DNA of 64,000 bases. Source: Haemonchus contortus (taxonomy: Eukaryota > Nematoda > Chromadorea > Rhabditida > Trichostrongylidae). This document shows, in pieces, positions 51,750-64,000 of the stretch. The position numbers and the translations under genes are program-made. The notes under the pieces were generated by a model, which made no database searches, was not told the DNA's origin, and saw only the letters and a list, made by a program, of their open reading frames with translations. The stretch's first letter is position 1, and the number at the start of each line of letters is the position of its first letter. The stretch is from positions 23,163,115 through 23,227,114 of the forward strand of contig LS997567.1 of the NCBI GenBank assembly GCA_000469685.2. The letters run 5' to 3'.

Positions 51750-53635
51750 TATGTATGTATGTATGTATGTATGTATGTATGTATGTATGTATGTATGTAT
51801 GTATGTATGTATGTATGTATGTATGTATGTATGTATGTATGTATGTATGTATGTATGTATGTATGTATGTATGTATGTATGTATGTATGTATGTATGTAT
51901 GTATGTATGTATGTATGTATGTATGTATGTATGTATGTATGTATGTATGTATGTATGTATGTATGTATGTATGTATGTATGTATGTATGTATGTATGTAT
52001 GTATGTATGTATGTATGTATGTATGTATGTATGTATGTATGTATGTATGTATGTATGTATGTATGTATGTATGTATGTATGTATGTATGTATGTATGTAT
52101 GTATGTATGTATGTATGTATGTATGTATGTATGTATGTATGTATGTATGTATGTATGTATGTATGTATGTATGTATGTATGTATGTATGTATGTATGTAT
52201 GTATGTATGTATGTATGTATGTATGTATGTATGTATGTATGTATGTATGTATGTATGTATGTATGTATGTATGTATGTATGTATGTATGTATGTATGTAT
52301 GTATGTATGTATGTATGTATGTATGTATGTATGTATGTATGTATGTATGTATGTATGTATGTATGTATGTATGTATGTATGTATGTATGTATGTATGTAT
52401 GTATGTATGTATGTATGTATGTATGTATGTATGTATGTATGTATGTATGTATGTATGTATGTATGTATGTATGTATGTATGTATGTATGTATGTATGTAT
52501 GTATGTATGTATGTATGTATGTATGTATGTATGTATGTATGTATGTATGTATGTATGTATGTATGTATGTATGTATGTATGTATGTATGTATGTATGTAT
52601 GTATGTATGTATGTATGTATGTATGTATGTATGTATGTATGTATGTATGTATGTATGTATGTATGTATGTATGTATGTATGTATGTATGTATGTATGTAT
52701 GTATGTATGTATGTATGTATGTATGTATGTATGTATGTATGTATGTATGTATGTATGTATGTATGTATGTATGTATGTATGTATGTATGTATGTATGTAT
52801 GTATGTATGTATGTATGTATGTATGTATGTATGTATGTATGTATGTATGTATGTATGTATGTATGTATGTATGTATGTATGTATGTATGTATGTATGTAT
52901 GTATGTATGTATGTATGTATGTATGTATGTATGTATGTATGTATGTATGTATGTATGTATGTATGTATGTATGTATGTATGTATGTATGTATGTATGTAT
53001 GTATGTATGTATGTATGTATGTATGTATGTATGTATGTATGTATGTATGTATGTATGTATGTATGTATGTATGTATGTATGTATGTATGTATGTATGTAT
53101 GTATGTATGTATGTATGTATGTATGTATGTATGTATGTATGTATGTATGTATGTATGTATGTATGTATGTATGTATGTATGTATGTATGTATGTATGTAT
53201 GTATGTATGTATGTATGTATGTATGTATGTATGTATGTATGTATGTATGTATGTATGTATGTATGTATGTATGTATGTATGTATGTATGTATGTATGTAT
53301 GTATGTATGTATGTATGTATGTATGTATGTATGTATGTATGTATGTATGTATGTATGTATGTATGTATGTATGTATGTATGTATGTATGTATGTATGTAT
53401 GTATGTATGTATGTATGTATGTATGTATGTATGTATGTATGTATGTATGTATGTATGTATGTATGTATGTATGTATGTATGTATGTATGTATGTATGTAT
53501 GTATGTATGTATGTATGTATGTATGTATGTATGTATGTATGTATGTATGTATGTATGTATGTATGTATGTATGTATGTATGTATGTATGTATGTATGTAT
53601 GTATGTATGTATGTATGTATGTATGTATGTATGTA
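51750..53635. repeat. (TATG)n array B
   Basis: 1886 bp, apparently a perfect tetranucleotide tract of about 471 units. All six reading frames are open because neither strand's repeat contains a stop. Confidence 0.97.
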
Positions 53636-55213
53636 CAGTACCGTTCAAAAAGAAATCACCTTGAACCTTTTCTGCCATAACTCGTCTTGAACTCAATCGT
53701 TTTACCCGGTTTTTTGACAGTACACTTATCAAACATTACCGACTCTCCTGCTATGCAGAATTGGCGCTAGCTCACTTCCGGCCAAGTGAGTGAATTTTTT
53801 TCATAAAACTTGCGAAAGGAGCATGTTGTCTAGGTAAGATTCATTATGTTTTTCGAGTCTAGAAATATTGGTGATCCTTCTATTCTGTCAGCTAATCGCT
53901 CCCAGTGAAGAAACAAAAGTCTGGCTGTCGCTTTCTGAGCTTGGAGCAGCTCTCCGCCATTGCCAGGGGCAGTAAGCAGGAACTGACCCATGTTCAACAT
54001 CCAAGGCTGTTTGCTGTACCAATGTCTACGATTACGAAGGCTATCAAAGGTATTGAGTCTCTCATAGACCCAATCAAGCGAGCCAGCTCGGGAAGGTTAC
54101 GGGTTGCCGCTTCTGAGGACGATAGAAAGATCATTTGTGCATCGGCTCAAGATCCCAGACGAGCATCTTCCGATATAATGGCCGAAATATCGACGACGGC
54201 GACGTCGCTACCATCTAAGGTACCATCAATAGACGCCTATGGGTTGCTGAAATGTATGGAGGAAGTCTTGTCAGAAGGTATCTCTATCTCTGAAAAAACA
54301 GACGAGCTCGACTTCAATGGGCGCGTTAGCACCTTCACTGGATCTTCGATCAATGATGCGAAGTCATCTAAAGCGACTAGTCAAAGATTGTTTTGCTTGG
54401 TTCACTCGAGTTTTGTCCGTAGACGACCTTTTAAAACAAAACTTCCGACCGCAAGTACCATTTGACAACTGTCAGGTATGGTGCCGGCTCAGTATTGGTT
54501 TGGGGATGGTCTCCGAGTCTAAGCATGGGGTCCATGCACCATATTCTCACCTCTGCGGCCTAGCAGATGTACGTAGACATTTTGGAAAAAATTCACGCTA
54601 CCTTTCTAACGTCGTGTGCACGGAAGAAAATTTAATTCCAGTGAGATAACGACCCCAGACACAGATCTAGAAGGGGCGCGCGAGTGGTTGACTCATCGGG
54701 AAATTCGATGCCTTGACTCACCTAGCCAGTCCCCTGACCTGAACATTAGTGGACCTGCTTGGTAAGAACTAAAGAAAAGGATAGTCGATAAAACAGTCAC
54801 AAATGCTGCTCAGAAATTTGGCCTATTTGAAGAGGAATGGAAGGGAATCGATGAGTGCCTAATCGACAAGTTGGTCGAACCAATACCCCGCAGATACCAG
54901 GCCGTCATCGATGGCAACGGCTCCACTACAAAGTATAAGACTAGTAGTTTATTAGGTTTTAATCTCATGATGATAGCATTCAAGTCAAGTGATTTATATT
55001 AAATCAATGAAACTGATGTTATTTTGTCCTGTTCAGAAAAAATGTGAAAAGTGGCCTTTTGAACGAAATAAAAAGGCGTTTCGTGACTTCTGTGATGGAT
55101 ACATTGAATATCATAACTGTTGACAACATACCAAAAAATCAGTCAAAAACATTGAGTTTGAGATGAGTTATGGCAAAAAAGGTTGAAGGTGATTTCTTTT
55201 TGAAACGGTACTG
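53636..55213 (+). mobile_element. Dead Tc1-like element, copy 2 (1578 bp)
   Basis: Same ends, same inactivating stops and same lost third acid as copy 1. The 5' two-thirds matches copies 3 and 4. The 3' third (about 54750-54950) carries a private cluster of substitutions (GACCTGCTTGG, ATAGTCGAT, ATACCCCGC, GTTTATTAGG). The open frame 53905-54465 is the N-terminal part including FVRRRPFKTKL. Confidence 0.9.
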
Positions 55214-55405
55214 TATGTATGTATGTATGTATGTATGTATGTATGTATGTATGTATGTATGTATGTATGTATGTATGTATGTATGTATGTATGTATGTAT
55301 GTATGTATGTATGTATGTATGTATGTATGTATGTATGTATGTATGTATGTATGTATGTATGTATGTATGTATGTATGTATGTATGTATGTATGTATGTAT
55401 GTATG

Positions 55406-55436
<31 letters not shown>

Positions 55437-56352
55437 TGTATGTATGTATGTATGTATGTATGTATGTATGTATGTATGTATGTATGTATGTATGTATGTA
55501 TGTATGTATGTATGTATGTATGTATGTATGTATGTATGTATGTATGTATGTATGTATGTATGTATGTATGTATGTATGTATGTATGTATGTATGTATGTA
55601 TGTATGTATGTATGTATGTATGTATGTATGTATGTATGTATGTATGTATGTATGTATGTATGTATGTATGTATGTATGTATGTATGTATGTATGTATGTA
55701 TGTATGTTATGTATGTATGTTATGTATGTATGTATGTATGTATGTATGTATGTATGTATGTATGTATGTATGTATGTATGTATGTATGTATGTATGTATG
55801 TATGTATGTATGTATGTATGTATGTATGTATGTATGTATGTATGTATGTATGTATGTATGTATGTATGTATGTATGTATGTATGTATGTATGTATGTATG
55901 TATGTATGTATGTATGTATGTATGTATGTATGTATGTATGTATGTATGTATGTATGTATGTATGTATGTATGTATGTATGTATGTATGTATGTATGTATG
56001 TATGTATGTATGTATGTATGTATGTATGTATGTATGTATGTATGTATGTATGTATGTATGTATGTATGTATGTATGTATGTATGTATGTATGTATGTATG
56101 TATGTATGTATGTATGTATGTATGTATGTATGTATGTATGTATGTATGTATGTATGTATGTATGTATGTATGTATGTATGTATGTATGTATGTATGTATG
56201 TATGTATGTATGTATGTATGTATGTATGTATGTATGTATGTATGTATGTATGTATGTATGTATGTATGTATGTATGTATGTATGTATGTATGTATGTATG
56301 TATGTATGTATGTATGTATGTATGTATGTATGTATGTATGTATGTATGTATG

Positions 56353-56383
<31 letters not shown>

Positions 56384-56673
56384 TGTATGTATGTATGTAT
56401 GTATGTATGTATGTATGTATGTATGTATGTATGTATGTATGTATGTATGTATGTATGTATGTATGTATGTATGTATGTATGTATGTATGTATGTATGTAT
56501 GTATGTATGTATGTATGTATGTATGTATGTATGTATGTATGTATGTATGTATGTATGTATGTATGTATGTATGTATGTATGTATGTATGTATGTATGTAT
56601 GTATGTATGTATGTATGTATGTATGTATGTATGTATGTATGTATGTATGTATGTATGTATGTATGTATGTATG

Positions 56674-56705
<32 letters not shown>

Positions 56706-57575
56706 TGTATGTATGTATGTATGTATGTATGTATGTATGTATGTATGTATGTATGTATGTATGTATGTATGTATGTATGTATGTATGTATGTATGTATGT
56801 ATGTATGTATGTATGTATGTATGTGTATGTATGTATGTATGTATGTATGTATGTATGTATGTATGTATGTATGTATGTATGTATGTATGTATGTATGTAT
56901 GTATGTATGTATGTATGTATGTATGTATGTATGTATGTATGTATGTATGTATGTATGTATGTATGTATGTATGTATGTATGTATGTATGTATGTATGTAT
57001 GTATGTATGTATGTATGTATGTATGTATGTATGTATGTATGTATGTATGTATGTATGTATGTATGTATGTATGTATGTATGTATGTATGTATGTATGTAT
57101 GTATGTATGTATGTATGTATGTATGTATGTATGTATGTATGTATGTATGTATGTATGTATGTATGTATGTATGTATGTATGTATGTATGTATGTATGTAT
57201 GTATGTATGTATGTATGTATGTATGTATGTATGTATGTATGTATGTATGTATGTATGTATGTATGTATGTATGTATGTATGTATGTATGTATGTATGTAT
57301 GTATGTATGTATGTATGTATGTATGTATGTATGTATGTATGTATGTATGTATGTATGTATGTATGTATGTATGTATGTATGTATGTATGTATGTATGTAT
57401 GTATGTATGTATGTATGTATGTATGTATGTATGTATGTATGTATGTATGTATGTATGTATGTATGTATGTATGTATGTATGTATGTATGTATGTATGTAT
57501 GTATGTATGTATGTATGTATGTATGTATGTATGTATGTATGTATGTATGTATGTATGTATGTATGTATGTATGTA
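55214..57575. repeat. (TATG)n array C
   Basis: 2.36 kb with a handful of one- or two-base interruptions (near 55435, 55707, 55720, 56381, 56674, 56824). Confidence 0.97.
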
Positions 57576-59152
57576 CAGTACCGTTCAAAAAGAAATCACC
57601 TTGAAACTTTTCTGCCATAACTCGTCTTGAACTCAATCGTTTTACCCGGTTTTTTGACAGTACACTTATCAAACATTACCGACTCTCCTGCTATGCAGAA
57701 TTGGCGCTAGCTCACTTCCGGCCAAGTGAGTGAATTTTTTTCATAAAACTTGCGAAAGGAGCATGTTGTCTAGGTAAGATTCATTATGTTTTTCGAGTCT
57801 AGAAATATTGGTGATCCTTCTATTCTGTCAGCTAATCGCTCCCAGTGAAGAAACAAAAGTCTGGCTGTCGCTTTCTGAGCTTGGAGCAGCTCTCCGCCAT
57901 TGCCAGGGGCAGTAAGCAGGAACTGACCCATGTTCAACATCCAAGGCTGTTTGCTGTACCAATGTCTACGATTACGAAGGCTATCAAAGGTATTGAGTCT
58001 CTCATAGACCCAATCAAGCGAGCCAGCTCGGGAAGGTTACGGGTTGCCGCTTCTGAGGACGATAGAAAGATCATTTGTGCATCGGCTCAAGATCCCAGAC
58101 GAGCATCTTCCGATATAATGGCCGAAATATCGACGACGGCGACGTCGCTACCATCTAAGGTACCATCAATAGACGCCTATGGGTTGCTGAAATGTATGGA
58201 GGAAGTCTTGTCAGAAGGTATCTCTATCTCTGAAAAAACAGACGAGCTCGACTTCAATGGGCGCGTTAGCACCTTCACTGGATCTTCGATCAATGATGCG
58301 AAGTCATCTAAAGCGACTAGTCAAAGATTGTTTTGCTTGGTTCACTCGAGTTTTGTCCGTAGACGACCTTTTAAAACAAAACTTCCGACCGCAAGTACCA
58401 TTTGACAACTGTCAGGTATGGTGCCGGCTCAGTATTGGTTTGGGGATGGTCTCCGAGTCTAAGCATGGGGTCCATGCACCATATTCTCACCTCTGCGGCC
58501 TAGCAGATGTACGTAGACATTTGGAAAAAATTCACGCTACCTTTCTAACGTCGTGTGCACGGAAGAAAATTTAATTCCAGTGAGATAACGACCCCAGACA
58601 CAGATCTAGAAGGGGCGCGCGAGTGGTTGACTCATCGGGAAATTCGATGCCTTGACTCACCTAGCCAGTCCCCTGACCTGAACATTAGTGGACCTTCTTG
58701 GTAAGAACTCAAGAAAAGGATAGCCGATAAAACAGTCACAAATGCTGCTCAGAAATTTGGCCTATTTGAAGAGGAATGGAAGGGAATCGATGAGTGCCTG
58801 ATCGACAAGTTGGTCGAACCAATGCCCCGCAGATACCAAGCCATCATCGATGCCAACGGCTTCACTACAAAGTATAAGACTAGTAGTTAATTAGGTTTTA
58901 ATCTCATGATGATAGCATTCAAGTCAAGTGATTTATATTAAATTAATGAAACTGATGTTATTTTGTCCTGTTCAGAAAAAATGTGAAAAGTGGCCTTTTG
59001 AACGAAATAAAAAGGCGTTTCGTGACTTCTGTGATGGATACATTGAATATCATAACTGTTGACAACATACCAAAAAATCAGTCAAAAACATTGAGTTTGA
59101 GATGAGTTATGGCAAAAAAGGTTGAAGGTGATTTCTTTTTTGAACGGTACTG
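57576..59152 (+). mobile_element. Dead Tc1-like element, copy 3 (1577 bp)
   Basis: Essentially identical to copy 4 and to the 5' part of copy 2; shares all the stops. Confidence 0.9.
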
Positions 59153-59344
59153 TATGTATGTATGTATGTATGTATGTATGTATGTATGTATGTATGTATG
59201 TATGTATGTATGTATGTATGTATGTATGTATGTATGTATGTATGTATGTATGTATGTATGTATGTATGTATGTATGTATGTATGTATGTATGTATGTATG
59301 TATGTATGTATGTATGTATGTATGTATGTATGTATGTATGTATG

Positions 59345-59375
<31 letters not shown>

Positions 59376-59915
59376 TGTATGTATGTATGTATGTATGTAT
59401 GTATGTATGTATGTATGTATGTATGTATGTATGTATGTATGTATGTATGTATGTATGTATGTATGTATGTATGTATGTATGTATGTATGTATGTATGTAT
59501 GTATGTATGTATGTATGTATGTATGTATGTATGTATGTATGTATGTATGTATGTATGTATGTATGTATGTATGTATGTATGTATGTATGTATGTATGTAT
59601 GTATGTATGTATGTATGTATGTATGTATGTATGTATGTATGTATGTATGTATGTATGTATGTATGTATGTATGTATGTATGTATGTATGTATGTATGTAT
59701 GTATGTATGTATGTATGTATGTATGTATGTATGTATGTATGTATGTATGTATGTATGTATGTATGTATGTATGTATGTATGTATGTATGTATGTATGTAT
59801 GTATGTATGTATGTATGTATGTATGTATGTATGTATGTATGTATGTATGTATGTATGTATGTATGTATGTATGTATGTATGTATGTATGTATGTATGTAT
59901 GTATGTATGTATGTA
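59153..59915. repeat. (TATG)n array D
   Basis: 763 bp with one interruption near 59374. Confidence 0.97.
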
Positions 59916-61491
59916 CAGTACCGTTCAAAAAGAAATCACCTTGAACCTTTTCTGCCATAACTCGTCTTGAACTCAATCGTTTTACCCGGTTTTTTGACAG
60001 TACACTTATCAAACATTACCGACTCTCCTGCTATGCAGAATTGGCGCTAGCTCACTTCCGGCCAAGTGAGTGAATTTTTTTCATAAAACTTGCGAAAGGA
60101 GCATGTTGTCTAGGTAAGATTCATTATGTTTTTCGAGTCTAGAAATATTGGTGATCCTTCTATTCTGTCAGCTAATCGCTCCCAGTGAAGAAACAAAAGT
60201 CTGGCTGTCGCTTTCTGAGCTTGGAGCAGCTCTCCGCCATTGCCAGGGGCAGTAAGCAGGAACTGACCCATGTTCAACATCCAAGGCTGTTTGCTGTACC
60301 AATGTCTACGATTACGAAGGCTATCAAAGGTATTGAGTCTCTCATAGACCCAATCAAGCGAGCCAGCTCGGGAAGGTTACGGGTTGCCGCTTCTGAGGAC
60401 GATAGAAAGATCATTTGTGCATCGGCTCAAGATCCCAGACGAGCATCTTCCGATATAATGGCCGAAATATCGACGACGGCGACGTCGCTACCATCTAAGG
60501 TACCATCAATAGACGCCTATGGGTTGCTGAAATGTATGGAGGAAGTCTTGTCAGAAGGTATCTCTATCTCTGAAAAAACAGACGAGCTCGACTTCAATGG
60601 GCGCGTTAGCACCTTCACTGGATCTTCGATCAATGATGCGAAGTCATCTAAAGCGACTAGTCAAAGATTGTTTTGCTTGGTTCACTCGAGTTTTGTCCGT
60701 AGACGACCTTTTAAAACAAAACTTCCGACCGCAAGTACCATTTGACAACTGTCAGGTACGGTGCCGGCTCAGTATTGGTTTGGGGATGGTCTCCGAGTCT
60801 AAGCATGGGGTCCATGCACCATATTCTCACCTCTGCGGCCTAGCAGATGTACGTAGACATTTTGGAAAAATTCACGCTACCTTTCTAACGTCGTGTGCAC
60901 GGAAGAAAATTTAATTCCAGTGAGATAACGACCCCAGACACAGATCTAGAAGGGGCGCGCGAGTGGTTGACTCATCGGGAAATTCGATGCCTTGACTCAC
61001 CTAGCCAGTCCCCTGACCTGAACATTAGTGGACCTTCTTGGTAAGAACTCAAGAAAAGGATAGCCGATAAAACAGTCACAAATGCTGCTCAGAAATTTGG
61101 CCTATTTGAAGAGGAATGGAAGGGAATCGATGAGTGCCTGATCGACAAGTTGGTCGAACCAATGCCCCGCAGATACCAAGCCATCATCGATGCCAACGGC
61201 TTCACTACAAAGTATAAGACTAGTAGTTAATTAGGTTTTAATCTCATGATGATAGCATTCAAGTCAAGTGATTTATATTAAATCAATGAAACTGATGTTA
61301 TTTTGTCCTGTTCAGAAAAAATGTGAAAAGTGGCCTTTTGAACGAAATAAAAAGGCGTTTCGTGACTTCTGTGATGGATACATTGAATATCATAACTGTT
61401 GACAACATACCAAAAAATCAGTCAAAAACATTGAGTTTGAGATGAGTTATGGCAAAAAAGGTTGAAGGTGATTTCTTTTTGAACGGTACTG
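59916..61491 (+). mobile_element. Dead Tc1-like element, copy 4 (1576 bp)
   Basis: As copy 3, with a few single-base differences. Confidence 0.9.
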
Positions 61492-61904
61492 TATGTATGT
61501 ATGTATGTATGTATGTATGTATGTATGTATGTATGTATGTATGTATGTATGTATGTATGTATGTATGTATGTATGTATGTATGTATGTATGTATGTATGT
61601 ATGTATGTATGTATGTATGTATGTATGTATGTATGTATGTATGTATGTATGTATGTATGTATGTATGTATGTATGTATGTATGTATGTATGTATGTATGT
61701 ATGTATGTATGTATGTTATGTATGTATGTATGTATGTATGTATGTATGTATGTATGTATGTATGTATGTATGTATGTATGTATGTATGTATGTATGTATG
61801 TATGTATGTATGTATGTATGTATGTATGTATGTATGTATGTATGTATGTATGTATGTATGTATGTATGTATGTATGTATGTATGTATGTATGTATGTATG
61901 TATG

Positions 61905-61935
<31 letters not shown>

Positions 61936-62147
61936 TGTATGTATGTATGTATGTATGTATGTATGTATGTATGTATGTATGTATGTATGTATGTATGTAT
62001 GTATGTATGTATGTATGTATGTATGTATGTATGTATGTATGTATGTATGTGTATGTATGTATGTATGTATGTATGTATGTATGTATGTATGTATGTATGT
62101 ATGTATGTATGTATGTATGTATGTATGTATGTATGTATGTATGTATG

Positions 62148-62179
<32 letters not shown>

Positions 62180-62221
62180 TGTATGTATGTATGTATGTAT
62201 GTATGTATGTATGTATGTATG

Positions 62222-62253
<32 letters not shown>

Positions 62254-62531
62254 TGTATGTATGTATGTATGTATGTATGTATGTATGTATGTATGTATGT
62301 ATGTATGTATGTATGTATGTATGTATGTATGTATGTATGTATGTATGTATGTATGTATGTATGTATGTATGTATGTATGTATGTATGTATGTATGTATGT
62401 ATGTATGTATGTATGTATGTATGTATGTATGTATGTATGTATGTATGTATGTATGTATGTATGTATGTATGTATGTATGTATGTATGTATGTATGTATGT
62501 ATGTATGTATGTATGTATGTATGTATGTATG

Positions 62532-62563
<32 letters not shown>

Positions 62564-62601
62564 TGTATGTATGTATGTATGTATGTATGTATGTATGTAT
62601 G

Positions 62602-62633
<32 letters not shown>

Positions 62634-62887
62634 TGTATGTATGTATGTATGTATGTATGTATGTATGTATGTATGTATGTATGTATGTATGTATGTATGT
62701 ATGTATGTATGTATGTATGTATGTATGTATGTATGTATGTATGTATGTATGTATGTATGTATGTATGTATGTATGTATGTATGTATGTATGTATGTATGT
62801 ATGTATGTATGTATGTATGTATGTATGTATGTATGTATGTATGTATGTATGTATGTATGTATGTATGTATGTATGTATGTATGTATG

Positions 62888-62918
<31 letters not shown>

Positions 62919-64000
62919 TGTATTATGTATGTATGTATGTATGTATGTATGTATGTATGTATGTATGTATGTATGTATGTATGTATGTATGTATGTATGT
63001 ATGTATGTATGTATGTATGTATGTATGTATGTATGTATGTATGTATGTATGTATGTATGTATGTATGTATGTATGTATGTATGTATGTATGTATGTATGT
63101 ATGTATGTATGTATGTATGTATGTATGTATGTATGTATGTATGTATGTATGTATGTATGTATGTATGTATGTATGTATGTATGTATGTATGTATGTATGT
63201 ATGTATGTATGTATGTATGTATGTATGTATGTATGTATGTATGTATGTATGTATGTATGTATGTATGTATGTATGTATGTATGTATGTATGTATGTATGT
63301 ATGTATGTATGTATGTATGTATGTATGTATGTATGTATGTATGTATGTATGTATGTATGTATGTATGTATGTATGTATGTATGTATGTATGTATGTATGT
63401 ATGTATGTATGTATGTATGTATGTATGTATGTATGTATGTATGTATGTAGTATGTATGTATGTATGTATGTATGTATGTATGTATGTATGTATGTATGTA
63501 TGTATGTATGTATGTATGTATGTATGTATGTATGTATGTATGTATGTATGTATGTATGTATGTATGTATGTATGTATGTATGTATGTATGTATGTATGTA
63601 TGTATGTATGTATGTATGTATGTATGTATGTATGTATGTATGTATGTATGTATGTATGTATGTATGTATGTATGTATGTATGTATGTATGTATGTATGTA
63701 TGTATGTATGTATGTATGTATGTATGTATGTATGTATGTATGTATGTATGTATGTATGTATGTATGTATGTATGTATGTATGTATGTATGTATGTATGTA
63801 TGTATGTATGTATGTATGTATGTATGTATGTATGTATGTATGTATGTATGTATGTATGTATGTATGGTATGTATGTATGTATGTATGTATGTATGTATGT
63901 ATGTATGTATGTATGTATGTATGTATGTATGTATGTATGTATGTATGTATGTATGTATGTATGTATGTATGTATGTATGTATGTATGTATGTATGTATGT
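61492..64000. repeat. (TATG)n array E, runs off the window
   Basis: At least 2.5 kb with scattered slips (near 61717, 61935, 62050, 62150, 62224, 62534, 62604, 62918, 63449, 63866). The right border is not in the window. Confidence 0.97.

Overview
This is a eukaryotic window, most likely from a nematode genome (a clade V, strongylid-like origin is my guess). The pointers are one intron-split calpain of the TRA-3/calpain-5 type, many mariner-type elements, BEL/Pao, CR1-like, RTE-like and Penelope-like debris, and no sign of prokaryotic gene packing. Apart from the calpain, almost everything I can recognise is transposable element or simple repeat, and nearly all element genes are broken by stops and frameshifts.

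Layout. 0-5 kb: a 60-bp near-perfect hairpin, then a 5'-truncated Ty3/gypsy pol pseudogene. 4.9-5.6 kb and 24.3-24.8 kb (minus strand): six calpain exons carrying the whole Cys-His-Asn triad, separated by one intron of about 18.7 kb. That intron holds a Penelope-like reverse transcriptase remnant, a foldback-like transposon (7.3-9.8 kb) with a short Tc1-like element nested in it, three mariner elements, a tRNA-type SINE, a hairpin minisatellite with a (CAGA)n tract, an RTE endonuclease fragment and MITEs. 25.1-28.6 kb: a larger relative of the foldback-like transposon, with a CENP-B-type helix-turn-helix and DDE transposase pseudogene, interrupted by a MITE. 28.9-34.1 kb: mariner, SINE and CR1-like LINE remnants.

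34.1-46.3 kb is a nested stack. A plus-strand BEL/Pao element has a piggyBac inserted in it and loses its 3' end in a (TATATG)n tract. That tract carries a mariner, into which a complete minus-strand BEL/Pao element with two LTRs has inserted (5-bp duplication ATTGA), followed by a second copy of the short Tc1-like element. Both BEL copies have gag and protease but no reverse transcriptase or integrase. 46.3-49.0 kb: microsatellites, a hairpin minisatellite and another mariner. 49.0-64.0 kb: a higher-order array in which four near-identical dead Tc1-like elements (about 1.58 kb each) alternate with (TATG)n blocks of 0.76 to more than 2.5 kb, running off the end of the window.

Points most worth a second look: (1) the BEL LTR ends with a 14-nt stretch complementary to the D-arm region of tRNA-Gly, next to a primer-binding site complementary to the 3' end of the same tRNA, and a diverged copy keeps the pairing through G:U wobbles; (2) tRNA-like A/B-box sequences lie in all four terminal arms of the two foldback-like transposons; (3) the Tc1/(TATG)n higher-order array; (4) gag-protease-only BEL elements with a shared replacement tail and an envelope-like start by the 3' LTR; (5) a TTA target duplication supported by a paralogous empty site.
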